From SAR202 cluster bacterium (GTDB lineage: Bacteria > Chloroflexota > Dehalococcoidia > Lucifugimonadales > OSU-TB39), in assembly GCA_009392195.1 (NCBI GenBank), contig VFGY01000026.1, forward strand, positions 1-64,000: a stretch of DNA of 64,000 bases, given 5' to 3'. The notes under the pieces are model-generated. The model had not been told where the DNA came from, did not search any database, and saw only the letters and a list, made by a program, of their open reading frames with translations. Within the stretch, counting starts at the first letter, position 1; each line of letters begins with the position of its first letter. Made by a program: the position numbers and the translations under genes. This document shows, in pieces, positions 41,061 to 51,393 of this stretch.

Positions 41061-42017
41061 ATGTCACTATTTGAAGATTTAAAAGTTTTTTCTGGGAATG
41101 CGCACAAATCGCTTGCAACCGATATATGTGCTCACCTTGGAATAACTTTAGGAAAATGTGAAGTTTTCAAATTTACTAATGATCAATCTTTCGTAAGAAT
41201 ACAAGAAAATATTAGAGAAAAAGATGTTTTTCTTGTTCAGCCTATATCAAAACCAGTCAATGACAATTTGATGGAATTGTTAATTATGATTGATGCTGCT
41301 AGAAGAGCTTCCGCAGGACGTATAACCGCTGTTATACCCTATTACGCTTATGGAAGAACTGATAAAAAAGATCAACCAAGAGTAGCAATAACTGCTAGAT
41401 TGATAGCTGATTTTTTGACGGTTTCAGGAGCTGATAGAATTTTAACAATGAATTTACATGCAGGTCAAATTCAAGGATTTTTCAACATACCTGTTGACGA
41501 ATTAGATGCTATACCACTTCTATCACGGACATATATTGAGAAAAATATTAAAGATTTGGTAGTCGTAGCAACTGATGTTGGCTCAGCAAAAAGAGCAAGG
41601 GACATGGGAGACATGTTGAATGCTCCTATTGCAATAATTGAAAAAGACAGACTTGGAAATCAAGACCAAGTTGAAGCAATAAGCATAATTGGCGAAGTTG
41701 CTGGCAAAACAGCTCTGATTGTAGATGATGAAGTTGATACAGCAGGTAGTGTAATAGCAGGAGCAAAAATATTAGCTGAAAGCGGTGCAAAACAAATTTA
41801 TTGTTGTGTCGTACATCCACTATTATCCGGAAATGCATCGAAAAACTTACAGGCGAGTAACATAAAATCATTATTGGCAACTGATACCCTTCCAATAGAT
41901 TCAAGCAAAATCATAGATAAAATAGAAATCATATCAGTGGCACCAATTTTAGGCGAAGCTATACATAGAATCCACAGTGGCTTATCAGTAGGTGCAATGT
42001 TTGAAAATTTTAAATAG
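41061..42017 (+). CDS. prs: ribose-phosphate pyrophosphokinase
   Basis: IPYYAYGRTDKKDQPRVAITARLIADFL, DVGSAKRARDMG, ALIVDDEVDTAGSV. Confidence 0.95.
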   Translation: MSLFEDLKVFSGNAHKSLATDICAHLGITLGKCEVFKFTNDQSFVRIQENIREKDVFLVQPISKPVNDNLMELLIMIDAARRASAGRITAVIPYYAYGRTDKKDQPRVAITARLIADFLTVSGADRILTMNLHAGQIQGFFNIPVDELDAIPLLSRTYIEKNIKDLVVVATDVGSAKRARDMGDMLNAPIAIIEKDRLGNQDQVEAISIIGEVAGKTALIVDDEVDTAGSVIAGAKILAESGAKQIYCCVVHPLLSGNASKNLQASNIKSLLATDTLPIDSSKIIDKIEIISVAPILGEAIHRIHSGLSVGAMFENFK

Positions 42018-42046
42018 TTTCATTCTATTTTGAATGAATAAATAAT

Positions 42047-44668
42047 ATGCTGAAACAGATAGTAAATTTATTCGGTGCTTCAAATGAAGGTTCAATTAAA
42101 AAACTCCAACCTTTAGTTGAGACGATTAATTCAAGAGAACTTTCTTTAACTGAAATACCTACAGATAAACTCGTCGATAAATCAAATGATTTGAAATCAA
42201 AGCTTTTAGATGGAAAATCAACAGATGATTATGAAATAATTGCCGAAGCATTTGCACTTGTTAGAGAAGCAGCAAAACGTGTCCTTGACCAACGCCATTT
42301 CGATGTGCAACTCATGGGAGGAATGGTTCTTCATCAAGGTAAAATAGCTGAAATGAAAACCGGAGAAGGTAAAACACTTGTATCTACTTTAGCAGCTTAC
42401 CTAAACGCTATTAACGGTGATGGAGTACATATTGTAACTGTTAATGATTACTTGGCAAAAAGAGATGCCCAATGGATGGGTGCGATATATCGAATTCTCG
42501 GATTATCAGTAGGTGTATTACAACATGACGAAAGTGCTATCTACGTAGACAAAAACTCCGATGGGGTTTCGAATAATCTACAAACAGCTACTAGGAAAGA
42601 TGCGTACAACTGCGATATCACTTATGGCACCAATAACGAATTTGGTTTTGATTACCTAAGGGATAACATGTTAACGGATCAAACCCAAAGGGTTCAAAGA
42701 TCTTTAGAGTACGCAATTATTGATGAAGTAGATAATATCCTAATTGATGAAGCACGAACACCTTTAATAATAAGTGGACCTGCTGCTGATTCATCCAAAG
42801 ATTATTACAAATTTGCAAGACTTGTACCAAATTTAACTCAATTAACTGATTTTACAATCGACCAAAAACACAGAACAGTATCTTTAAGTATGGATGGAAT
42901 CTCCAAACTTGAAAAACTTCTTGGAATAAACAATCTTTACTCACCTGATAATTATGAAATTGTTGCCTACGTTGAAAATGCCTTAAAAGCTAATACCGTG
43001 TTTGAAAAAGACAAGGAATATGTAGTAAAGAATGGCCAAGTAGTAATCGTGGATGAATTCACAGGCAGACTAATGGAAGGGCGAAGATATTCTGACGGGT
43101 TACATCAAGCACTAGAAGCCAAAGAAGGATTGAAAGTACAACAAGAAACAATAACATACGCCAATATAACCCTGCAAAATTATTTCAGAATGTACAAAAA
43201 GCTATCAGGTATGACAGGAACAGCTTTAACAGAAGCAGAAGAATTTTGGAAGATATATAAATTAGATGTTGTTGAAATTCCAACAAATAAACCTATGCTT
43301 CGCAATGATTCTACAGACTTAATCTATACTGACAAAAAATTCAAATATAAAGCCATTATAAAAGATGTATTAGAAAGAAATAAACTTGGACAACCCATAT
43401 TGATAGGAACCACCGATATATCTAAATCAGAATTGATAAGTGGCATGTTAAAAAGATCTGGGATCAAGCATGAAGTACTCAACGCAAAACAACATGAAAA
43501 AGAAGCTGGAATTGTAGCACAAGCAGGAAGTATTGGGTCCGTAACAGTAGCAACAAATATGGCTGGAAGAGGAACGGATATAGTCCTTGGAGGAAACCCA
43601 GAAACATTAAAATTACAGCAAGACACCTGGCAAAAAGACCATGACAAAGTTTTATCTTTAGGCGGTCTACATATAATCGGTACAGAACGGCACGAGGCAA
43701 GAAGAATAGACAATCAATTGCGAGGCCGTGCAGGAAGACAAGGAGACCCAGGTAGTTCACAATTCTACGTAGCACTTGACGATGATCTTATGAATAGATT
43801 TGGCGGAGATAAAGTGAAATCACTAATGCATATGGCTGGAGTTGATGAGAATACACCTATCCAAAATAAAATGGTCAGCAAATCGATTCAAAGTGCACAA
43901 GTAAAAGTAGAGGCTTTCCATTTTGATATGAGAAAACACTTAGTTGAGTATGATGACGTTATAAATACACACCGTGAAATAATATATAAAGAACGAGACA
44001 AAGTGCTAGACAAAGCTAACTTGAGGCCAAATATTGAATCAATGCTTAGTAAAGAGATACAGAACATCTTAGATTCAGAGTCACCTACCCCTGAATTACC
44101 AGACGCAAATAATACAATATATGATTCAATCCTCAATATATTTCCAAAAGACAGTATAGTCAGCAACCAAGAAATCAATCAAATGTCAAAGTCGGAAATA
44201 GAGAACTATTTTGAAGAAAATATAGAACAAATCTATAATCGATTCGAAGACCAACATAGTTCTGGTTTAATAAGAGCTCTAGAACAAAATTTGATGCTCA
44301 GAGTTTTAGATAATCACTGGGTAAATCACCTTACGAGTATGGAGTCTCTTCGCCAAGGTATTGGACTACAGGCCTTTGGTCAAAGAGACCCATTAGTTGC
44401 ATATAAAAGAGAAGGTCATTCAAAATTCCAAGAACTTTTAAATAAAATACAACATGATGTCGCTTATATGCTATTCAACATCAATATAGTAAAAAACAAT
44501 TCTGTTGCAAATCCAATCAACAAATCCGCCCCAGAAAAATCATCTTTGCCCGTTAATACTACTAATAAATCGCAAACATCTACTAAAGTTAAAACTTCTA
44601 AAATTGGTCGCAATTCTATATGCCCTTGCGGAAGTGGGAAAAAATACAAAAGATGCCATGGAGAATAA
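42047..44668 (+). CDS. secA: protein translocase subunit SecA
   Basis: MKTGEGKTLVSTLAAYLNA, TYGTNNEFGFDYLRDNM, NMAGRGTDIVLGG, RGRAGRQGDPGSSQF, C-terminal SEC-C motif CPCGSGKKYKRCHG. Confidence 0.98.
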   Translation: MLKQIVNLFGASNEGSIKKLQPLVETINSRELSLTEIPTDKLVDKSNDLKSKLLDGKSTDDYEIIAEAFALVREAAKRVLDQRHFDVQLMGGMVLHQGKIAEMKTGEGKTLVSTLAAYLNAINGDGVHIVTVNDYLAKRDAQWMGAIYRILGLSVGVLQHDESAIYVDKNSDGVSNNLQTATRKDAYNCDITYGTNNEFGFDYLRDNMLTDQTQRVQRSLEYAIIDEVDNILIDEARTPLIISGPAADSSKDYYKFARLVPNLTQLTDFTIDQKHRTVSLSMDGISKLEKLLGINNLYSPDNYEIVAYVENALKANTVFEKDKEYVVKNGQVVIVDEFTGRLMEGRRYSDGLHQALEAKEGLKVQQETITYANITLQNYFRMYKKLSGMTGTALTEAEEFWKIYKLDVVEIPTNKPMLRNDSTDLIYTDKKFKYKAIIKDVLERNKLGQPILIGTTDISKSELISGMLKRSGIKHEVLNAKQHEKEAGIVAQAGSIGSVTVATNMAGRGTDIVLGGNPETLKLQQDTWQKDHDKVLSLGGLHIIGTERHEARRIDNQLRGRAGRQGDPGSSQFYVALDDDLMNRFGGDKVKSLMHMAGVDENTPIQNKMVSKSIQSAQVKVEAFHFDMRKHLVEYDDVINTHREIIYKERDKVLDKANLRPNIESMLSKEIQNILDSESPTPELPDANNTIYDSILNIFPKDSIVSNQEINQMSKSEIENYFEENIEQIYNRFEDQHSSGLIRALEQNLMLRVLDNHWVNHLTSMESLRQGIGLQAFGQRDPLVAYKREGHSKFQELLNKIQHDVAYMLFNINIVKNNSVANPINKSAPEKSSLPVNTTNKSQTSTKVKTSKIGRNSICPCGSGKKYKRCHGE

Positions 44669-45392
44669 CCTATATTCCGATAATCGGCATTTTAATACTG
44701 ATAACCTAATAAAATCTAATTCAACAGATAAATTAATACAGACCCTTAGATATTCAATAAAAAGTGGTACATACTGGCCACAGGCTTTAATTCAAGCGAT
44801 GGGATCATGGTCGCTACCAAATGAAACATACAAAGGCAGAGAGTATGTTTACTTAATTCATGGCGAGTGCTTCAACATGCTGCTTTTGGCAGAAAGATTG
44901 ATGGCAGAGTTACAGGATCTAATTAGTTTTACTGACATAGAAAATCTTCTTTTTAATTCAGAATTCCCAGAAGATTTTGATCTATCAACCTTGAAGTCGG
45001 AATTAGGAGTAACTAAGTATCGTGGACATGTTAACTTCTTTTATGGGGTAATAGTCGAAGAAAAATTACAATACATTGTAGAACAAGAAATAGAAAAACG
45101 ATATTACAGTAATGGTATAGGTGATATTAATAATCCTAGTAATAAAACTTTTCAAAAATTATACAAAGCAACTTTCGATAATTTATACATAAAATTTTGT
45201 ATAGACACATCTGTAACTAAAACAAAAATGTTCTACTTCAATGACTATATTAAGTTCACCTATTGGCTTTTCAAGTACAGGATTAACATTTCAGATGGAG
45301 CTAAAATCGCCAGTGACACAAAAAAAGCACTAAAGCATATCACCATAAAACCTCAATCATGTTTTGCCCCAGTGTTATTTCAATTGGGATAA
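44658..45392 (+). CDS. conserved-looking protein of unknown function coupled to secA
   Basis: ORF track start (44505) lies in secA; internal ATG at 44658 (MENNLYSDNRHF...) overlaps the secA stop by 11 nt. 244 aa; no family recognised. Confidence 0.7.
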   Translation: MENNLYSDNRHFNTDNLIKSNSTDKLIQTLRYSIKSGTYWPQALIQAMGSWSLPNETYKGREYVYLIHGECFNMLLLAERLMAELQDLISFTDIENLLFNSEFPEDFDLSTLKSELGVTKYRGHVNFFYGVIVEEKLQYIVEQEIEKRYYSNGIGDINNPSNKTFQKLYKATFDNLYIKFCIDTSVTKTKMFYFNDYIKFTYWLFKYRINISDGAKIASDTKKALKHITIKPQSCFAPVLFQLG

Positions 45393-48050
45393 TAATTTAG
45401 ACAATTTTTCTGATCTTTCTTTTGATATTCTATGTTTTTCAGTTTCTTTATCTACAATTTCACTTGGTGCATTATTCAAAAATTTAGAATCAGCTAACCT
45501 TTTTGAAATAGAATTTATACGTTCATTGATATTATTCAACTCTTTATTTAACCGATCGATTTCAGAATCAATATCTATATAGTCTTTTATAGACACCGAC
45601 ACAACAGATTCATCCAAAACAATTGAAACCAATTGGTTTACCTCATCATCCTCTAGATTAGCTTTTAAACTATTGTCCCCAATATTTACATTTGCTAGCT
45701 GTTCAATAAATACTAATTGATCTGAAATTCGGTCAATTAGTTCGCTTTCTATTTGGATATCTAAAGATATATTCGGAGGAATGTGTAATTCTGCCCGCAA
45801 ATTTCTTACCGCACGTATTATATCAATCACTGATTCAATAATTGATTCAGCATCATAATCGATTGAATTTTTATCCCCAACAGGAAATGAAGCTATGATA
45901 AGAGCATCATCATTGAATTCGCTTCCACCTATTTCCTTTTTTAACGTTTGCCATATTTCTTCTGTGATAAATGGCATAAAAGGATGCAATAAACGTAAAA
46001 TCCGATCTAAAACTAAAATCAAGGTAGAAATACAACTTACATCACCTGATCTTATTCTCAACTTTGACATCTCAAGGTACCAATCACAGTATCGATCCCA
46101 AAAATATTCATAAACTTCTTGTTGAGCTTCTGAAAATTGAAATTCTTCCATGTGATTATCAAAATCAAGAATTAATCTGTTCAATAAACTTAAAATCCAT
46201 TTATCATGTATATGATTTATATCAATTGGATTTATTGATTTATATTCCTTTTGATCTGTCGCATTATTGATAACAAATCTTGAAGCATTCCATAACTTAT
46301 TCGCAAAATTCCTGCCAAATTGTATCTTATTTTCATTTAAGCGATTGTCATTCCCCGCTGCCAATCCCATCGTCAAAGCGAATCTCAAAGCATCAGCTCC
46401 ATAGGTTTCTATAAGTTCCAAAGGATCCATCACATTACCTTTGGTTTTACTCATCTTTATCCCTTGAGGATCTCTGACTAAACCATGAAGATATATAGTC
46501 TTAAATGGGATTTCACCAGTGTTTCTTATACCCATCATAATCATGCGTGCTACCCAGAAAAACAAAATGTCGTGTCCTGTTTCCATAACAGATGTCGGGT
46601 AAAAATAATTTAGGTCTTCGGTTTTATCAGGCCATCCTAAAGTAGAATGAGGCCATAAAGCTGAACTGAACCATGTGTCAAGAACGTCTGGATCTCTTTC
46701 AAGATTTTTTGAATTACATGTAGCACAAACATTTGGTTCTTTAATTTCAACTAATGTTGCTCCACAATCTAAACAATACCAAACTGGCAATCTATGCCCC
46801 CACCACAATTGCCTACTAACGCACCAATCCCTAATATTGTTCATCCAATTGAAATATACTTTTTCAAAACGCTTAGGAATGATGTTAATCTGACCTGATT
46901 CTACTGCTTTTATAGCAGGCTCAGCTATTGGTTTCATTTTCATATACCATTGTTTGCTAATCATAGGTTCAACAATTGTATTACACCTATCACAACGCCC
47001 AACTGAATGCGAAATTTTCTCTACCTTTACAAGTCTTTGAATTCTTTCCAAGTCAGTTAATATTTGAGTTCTTGCTTCTCCTACAGTTAATCCACGGTAG
47101 TCACCTGTTTTTTCATCCATAGTCCCATCAGGCTTCATTACATTCAACACGTCTATTTCATGCCTTTGCGCTATTTCAAAATCATGAGGATCATGACCAG
47201 GTGTTACTTTCAAAACTCCTGTGCCGTAAGTAGGGTCTACTAAGTCATCAGTAATAATTGGTAATTTTCTACCTACAATAGGAAGTTCAATAAATTTATC
47301 ATGTAGATCCAAATATCTTTCATCATTAGGGTTTATTGCAACTGCTGTATCACCAATCATAGTTTCAGGTCTAGTTGTAGCTATAACAACAGACTCATCA
47401 CTATCAACTAGTGAATATCTGATATGATACAATTCTCCCTCTTGATTTACATATTTAACTTCTAAATCCGATAATGCAGTTGAACATCTTACACACCAAT
47501 TTACAATTCTTTCTCCCCTATAAATAAACCCTTCCTTATACAAATTAACAAATGTAGTAACTACCGAATTACTAGGCCCTTCATCCAAAGTAAAGTGTTT
47601 TCTTGTCCAATCACATGAAACACCTAGACTCTTCAATTGCTCATAAATACGTTCTCCATATTTATCAACCCAATCCCAAACATGTTCGGTAAATTTCTCT
47701 CTCCCTAGTTCTTGTCTAGTTAAATTATTTTGTGCAAGCATACGCTCTACTACAACCTGTGTGGCAATACCCGCATGATCTGTTCCGGGTAAAAGAAGAG
47801 TAGGATCTCCCTTCATCCTATGCCACCTGGTCATCAAGTCTTCTAAAGAAGTTGTAAGTGCATGCCCCATGTGTAATTCGCCCGTCACATTAGGTGGTGG
47901 CATTATTATGGTGAAAGGAGATTTATTTATATCAATTTTAGGTTGAAAATACCCTGATTCAGTCCAAAATTCATAAATATCTTTTTCAACTAATTTAGGT
48001 TCATAAGCTTTAAGTTTAAGCAACCTATATTCTTCACTCATAATATCCAA
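45375..48050 (-). CDS. valS: valyl-tRNA synthetase
   Basis: PPPNVTGELHMGHAL, ATTRPETMIGDTAVAINP, KMSKTKGNVMDPLELIETYGADALRFAL, C-terminal coiled coil. Confidence 0.98.
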   Translation of the reverse strand: MDIMSEEYRLLKLKAYEPKLVEKDIYEFWTESGYFQPKIDINKSPFTIIMPPPNVTGELHMGHALTTSLEDLMTRWHRMKGDPTLLLPGTDHAGIATQVVVERMLAQNNLTRQELGREKFTEHVWDWVDKYGERIYEQLKSLGVSCDWTRKHFTLDEGPSNSVVTTFVNLYKEGFIYRGERIVNWCVRCSTALSDLEVKYVNQEGELYHIRYSLVDSDESVVIATTRPETMIGDTAVAINPNDERYLDLHDKFIELPIVGRKLPIITDDLVDPTYGTGVLKVTPGHDPHDFEIAQRHEIDVLNVMKPDGTMDEKTGDYRGLTVGEARTQILTDLERIQRLVKVEKISHSVGRCDRCNTIVEPMISKQWYMKMKPIAEPAIKAVESGQINIIPKRFEKVYFNWMNNIRDWCVSRQLWWGHRLPVWYCLDCGATLVEIKEPNVCATCNSKNLERDPDVLDTWFSSALWPHSTLGWPDKTEDLNYFYPTSVMETGHDILFFWVARMIMMGIRNTGEIPFKTIYLHGLVRDPQGIKMSKTKGNVMDPLELIETYGADALRFALTMGLAAGNDNRLNENKIQFGRNFANKLWNASRFVINNATDQKEYKSINPIDINHIHDKWILSLLNRLILDFDNHMEEFQFSEAQQEVYEYFWDRYCDWYLEMSKLRIRSGDVSCISTLILVLDRILRLLHPFMPFITEEIWQTLKKEIGGSEFNDDALIIASFPVGDKNSIDYDAESIIESVIDIIRAVRNLRAELHIPPNISLDIQIESELIDRISDQLVFIEQLANVNIGDNSLKANLEDDEVNQLVSIVLDESVVSVSIKDYIDIDSEIDRLNKELNNINERINSISKRLADSKFLNNAPSEIVDKETEKHRISKERSEKLSKLLSQLK

Positions 48051-48177
48051 TTACTCCCATAACCGTTTTGCAACACAAAATATAATCAATTAATTAAAGA
48101 TCATAAAAATGAGATAAAGTAAAACACTAAAGAATCTACCTAGATAGATTAAATGCTAAACTGTAATATTACAATAA

Positions 48178-49401
48178 TCATCCATTACGTTTCGTTTCAA
48201 TCTTAATAATTGTTTTTATCTTGTCTAAGATTTTTGTACTGGCTTCTTGTTTTGTCAACATACCCAAATCCTCTTCACCACCATGTTTATCAACAAGAAT
48301 AATCTTATTGTTTTCAGACTCAAATCCACTATCTGGATAAGATACATCATTAGCCGCTATAACATCTAATTTCTTCTCAATCATTTTTTTTCTAGCATTA
48401 GGAACCAAGTTTTCTGTTTCGGCTGCAAATCCTATTTTAACTAGCTTATTATTGGTTTTTAGTCTTTCCAATATATCTGTTGTTTTGACTAGCTTGATTT
48501 CCAAACTATCGTCAAAATCTTTTTTCATTTTTTGGGCATTCACATTTACAGGAGTCCAATCTGAAACTGCTGCCGCCATTATCAATATATCTGCATCAGA
48601 GCATTGTTCCACAAGAACTTCCTCCATATCTTTGGCAGATTCGACTGCTATGAAATTTACTCCAATAGGACTTTCAATCTTTGAGGCAGAAACCAAAACC
48701 ACTTCTGCTCCACGATCACGAGCTGTTTCTGCTAAAGCATAACCCATCTTACCGGAAGATCTATTTGTCAAATGCCTAACTGGATCAAGTTTTTCTCTTG
48801 TACCTCCAGCACTTACCACTATTTTAGATCCTTTGAAATCACCTGAAATATGTCCTAGAGTAGTTTTAATATATTCCAATATCTTCCCGGGTTCTACCAT
48901 TCTACCTTCTCCTGACAGCCCCGATGCAAGGTCTCCAGTTTCCGGTCCTAATACATAAAAACCTCTATCTTCCAATTTAGAAATATTTTCCATGGTTATA
49001 GGGTTCTTGTACATATAACCATCCATTGCTGGACATATCACTATTGGGCTTCTACTAGCCAAAACCGTAGCGGTTACAGGATTGTCTGAAAATCCATTAG
49101 CTAATTTTGCAATGGTATTTGCAGTAGCGGGAGCAATCACAATAAGATCAGCCCTTTCAGCTACAGAAACATGATTTATTTTTAAGTAAGACTGTAAATC
49201 ATAAATATTACTCATAACTAATTCATGGGTGATAGCTTTCAAAGTAAGAGGAGTCACGAACTTAGTAGCTCCATCACTCATAACGACATCAATGTTGGCT
49301 CTTTCTTTTTTGAGTAATCTGGCTAATATCACGGATTTATATGCAGCGATACTGCCAGTTATACCCAAAATTATTCTTTTGTCGTTTAAAACTCGATACA
49401 T
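48178..49401 (-). CDS. coaBC: bifunctional phosphopantothenoylcysteine decarboxylase / phosphopantothenate-cysteine ligase
   Basis: ILGITGSIAAYKSVILARLL, APATANTIAKLANGFSDN, VSAGGTREKLDPVRHLTNRSSGKMGYALA, IGFAAETEN. Confidence 0.95.
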   Translation of the reverse strand: MYRVLNDKRIILGITGSIAAYKSVILARLLKKERANIDVVMSDGATKFVTPLTLKAITHELVMSNIYDLQSYLKINHVSVAERADLIVIAPATANTIAKLANGFSDNPVTATVLASRSPIVICPAMDGYMYKNPITMENISKLEDRGFYVLGPETGDLASGLSGEGRMVEPGKILEYIKTTLGHISGDFKGSKIVVSAGGTREKLDPVRHLTNRSSGKMGYALAETARDRGAEVVLVSASKIESPIGVNFIAVESAKDMEEVLVEQCSDADILIMAAAVSDWTPVNVNAQKMKKDFDDSLEIKLVKTTDILERLKTNNKLVKIGFAAETENLVPNARKKMIEKKLDVIAANDVSYPDSGFESENNKIILVDKHGGEEDLGMLTKQEASTKILDKIKTIIKIETKRNG

Positions 49402-49417
49402 TTTAAATCAAAATAAG

Positions 49418-50248
49418 CTATCTGTTAGAAGCCAAAATTTGTCTCAACCCCATTAATGTTAAATCCAGATTTATATCGTCAAAAATATTTGTTTCTTTTG
49501 CTATGACAGTAACTAATCCACCCGTACCTATTACTTTTGGCTTGGAGCCTAGTTCAGATTTAAACCTTGCTACCATACCGTTAACCAAATCAACACAACC
49601 TAAAATTACACCGGATTGAATAGCATTTTCGGTGTTTTTACCAATTGCAGATGGTGGCTTATTAAGTTCAACACGCTTTAATTGAGAAGTATTGTGGTAA
49701 AGAGCATTTAAAGCAACTTCTACTCCGGGTACTATAGCCCCTCCAAGATATTCATTATCTATTGAAACGGCATCAAAAACAGTTGCTGTACCAAAATCCA
49801 CAACGATAACTGGAGATCCGTAAATCTTAACCGCAGCTGAGGCATCAACTATTCTATCAGCACCGACATCCCTAGTATTTTCATAAAGTATTCTTATACC
49901 TGTTTTAACGCCTGGACCAACAACTAATGCTTCCAATCCAAAATAGGACTTGAACATTTCACTAAATACCGATGTCAGCCTAGGTACTACGCTGCATATA
50001 GCTACGTCCTTAATATCACTAAGTTTGATATTTTTTATCTCGAGAAGTTGCTTCAATATATATAAATATTCATCCGCAGTTCTGCCTGCATCGGTAGCTA
50101 TAGTCCATCTGGCTGAGGGAGTAGAATCTGATGCATGCGTGCCAGATGTGAACATACCTAACGAAATAGTTGTATTACCTATATCAATGCAAATAATCAA
50201 TGAAACAATATCCTTTCTAGTGAAAAATGATTTTAATTCGAAAATCAA
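49418..50248 (-). CDS. coaX: type III pantothenate kinase
   Basis: IDIGNTTISLGMF, DVAICSVVPRLT, GADRIVDASAAVKIYGSPVIVVDFGTATVFDAV, GGAIVPGVEVALNAL. Start likely the M preceding IICIDIGN or upstream. Confidence 0.92.
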   Translation of the reverse strand: MIFELKSFFTRKDIVSLIICIDIGNTTISLGMFTSGTHASDSTPSARWTIATDAGRTADEYLYILKQLLEIKNIKLSDIKDVAICSVVPRLTSVFSEMFKSYFGLEALVVGPGVKTGIRILYENTRDVGADRIVDASAAVKIYGSPVIVVDFGTATVFDAVSIDNEYLGGAIVPGVEVALNALYHNTSQLKRVELNKPPSAIGKNTENAIQSGVILGCVDLVNGMVARFKSELGSKPKVIGTGGLVTVIAKETNIFDDINLDLTLMGLRQILASNR

Positions 50249-50391
50249 CTCATTTGTAAATTATATCATCAGATTTACACAGACGATTTTTCTATCTATG
50301 TTCCTACTAAATAAGGGCCATATTGATAATTAAGAATATAGGGTTTATAATTCCTTTATGGACAAAATATATGAATCTATTAAATTGGTTT

Positions 50392-50546
50392 GCGCATGTA
50401 TTTGCGCCCAGGTAGAAGATAACAAAGTTATCTCCTCTGGGCCGGTGTGAACGCAATGTAGATTCTTAGAAGACTAAGATAACTACAGATACTGTTTACA
50501 GTAAATGTTTACACCCCCCCCAACTTTAAAAGGGGGGGTTTTTTTT
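50392..50546 (+). ncRNA. structured RNA or leader ending in a rho-independent terminator, upstream of the E1-like gene
   Basis: GCGCA/TGCGC hairpin (50392-50407); long hairpin GCCCAG..GATAAC-AAA-GTTATC..CTGGGC (50406-50442); stem GGTGTGAAC (50444-50452)/GTTTACACC (50507-50515) enclosing TGTAG..CTTAG-AAGA-CTAAG..CTACA (50457-50487) and TACTG-TTTA-CAGTA (50490-50503); then terminator. Confidence 0.7.
50514..50546 (+). terminator. rho-independent terminator
   Basis: C8-AACTTTAAAA-G7-T8: 7-bp all-GC stem followed by eight T; 25 nt before the E1-like start codon. Confidence 0.9.
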
Positions 50547-50571
50547 GAGGTAATTAAGGAGAACAACAAAA

Positions 50572-51390
50572 ATGACAACGAGTGCAAAAACTTTGTCCCC
50601 ATATCAAGTTCAAAGATATAGTAGACATATCATAATGCCTCAAGTAGGTAGTACTGGACAAAGAAAATTATTAAACTCTAAAGTATTAATTGTAGGAGCT
50701 GGTGGTTTAGGTTCCCCTACATCCATTTACCTTACGCTAGCAGGTGTTGGTGAAATAGGAATAGTTGATTTCGATGATGTTGACGTAACTAATCTACAAC
50801 GACAAATTCTGCATTACGATTCCGACATAGGTAGAAGCAAAGTTGAATCTGCAAAAGAAACTTTGAATTCCTATAATCCTGAAACCGAAATCACTTTATT
50901 TGAAGAACCACTAACTTCAGAAAATGCTATAGAAATAATGTCTCAATTTGATGTGATTGTAAATGGAGCAGACAATTTTGCAGCAAGATACTTAATCAAC
51001 GATGCTGCATATCTTTGTAACAAACCTCTAATAGATGGCAGCATCTTGCTTTTTGATGGGCAAGCAACAGTTTTTGTGCCAGGAAAAGGATGTTATAGAT
51101 GCCTATTCCCTGAACCTCCTCCTCCTGGAGAAGTACCAAGCTGCGCAGAAGCTGGCGTATTAGGAGTAATGCCGGGAGTTATTGGAACTATACAAGCGAC
51201 TGAAACAGTCAAATTAATAATGGGCATAGGTGATTCTTTAGTGGGAAGATTACTTCTAGTTGACGGTCTTTCTATGGAATTTAGGGTAGTTAAGACAAAA
51301 AGAAATATAGACTGCCCCCTTTGCGGTGAAAACCCTACTATTTCTGAACTAATTGACTACGAAGAGTTTTGCGGTATTCCTACAAGTTAA
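50572..51390 (+). CDS. ThiF/MoeB/HesA-family E1-like adenylyltransferase
   Basis: RYSRHIIMPQVGSTGQRKL, VLIVGAGGLGSPTSIYL, DNFAARYLINDAAY, PSCAEAGVLGVMPG, zinc CxxC pairs CYRC and CPLC; no rhodanese domain. Confidence 0.93.
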   Translation: MTTSAKTLSPYQVQRYSRHIIMPQVGSTGQRKLLNSKVLIVGAGGLGSPTSIYLTLAGVGEIGIVDFDDVDVTNLQRQILHYDSDIGRSKVESAKETLNSYNPETEITLFEEPLTSENAIEIMSQFDVIVNGADNFAARYLINDAAYLCNKPLIDGSILLFDGQATVFVPGKGCYRCLFPEPPPPGEVPSCAEAGVLGVMPGVIGTIQATETVKLIMGIGDSLVGRLLLVDGLSMEFRVVKTKRNIDCPLCGENPTISELIDYEEFCGIPTS

Positions 51391-51393
51391 CCC

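Noticed and set aside
44505-44657. N-terminal extension of the post-secA ORF
   Set aside because: Overlaps the well-conserved SecA C-terminus in another frame; the internal ATG at 44658 is the better start.
48051-48177. Possible T-box leader for valS
   Set aside because: The gap is only 127 nt, with no T-box (TGGNACCGCG-like) sequence or terminator seen. The TGTAATATTACA palindrome and AATCTA..TAGATT repeat are short and AT-rich.
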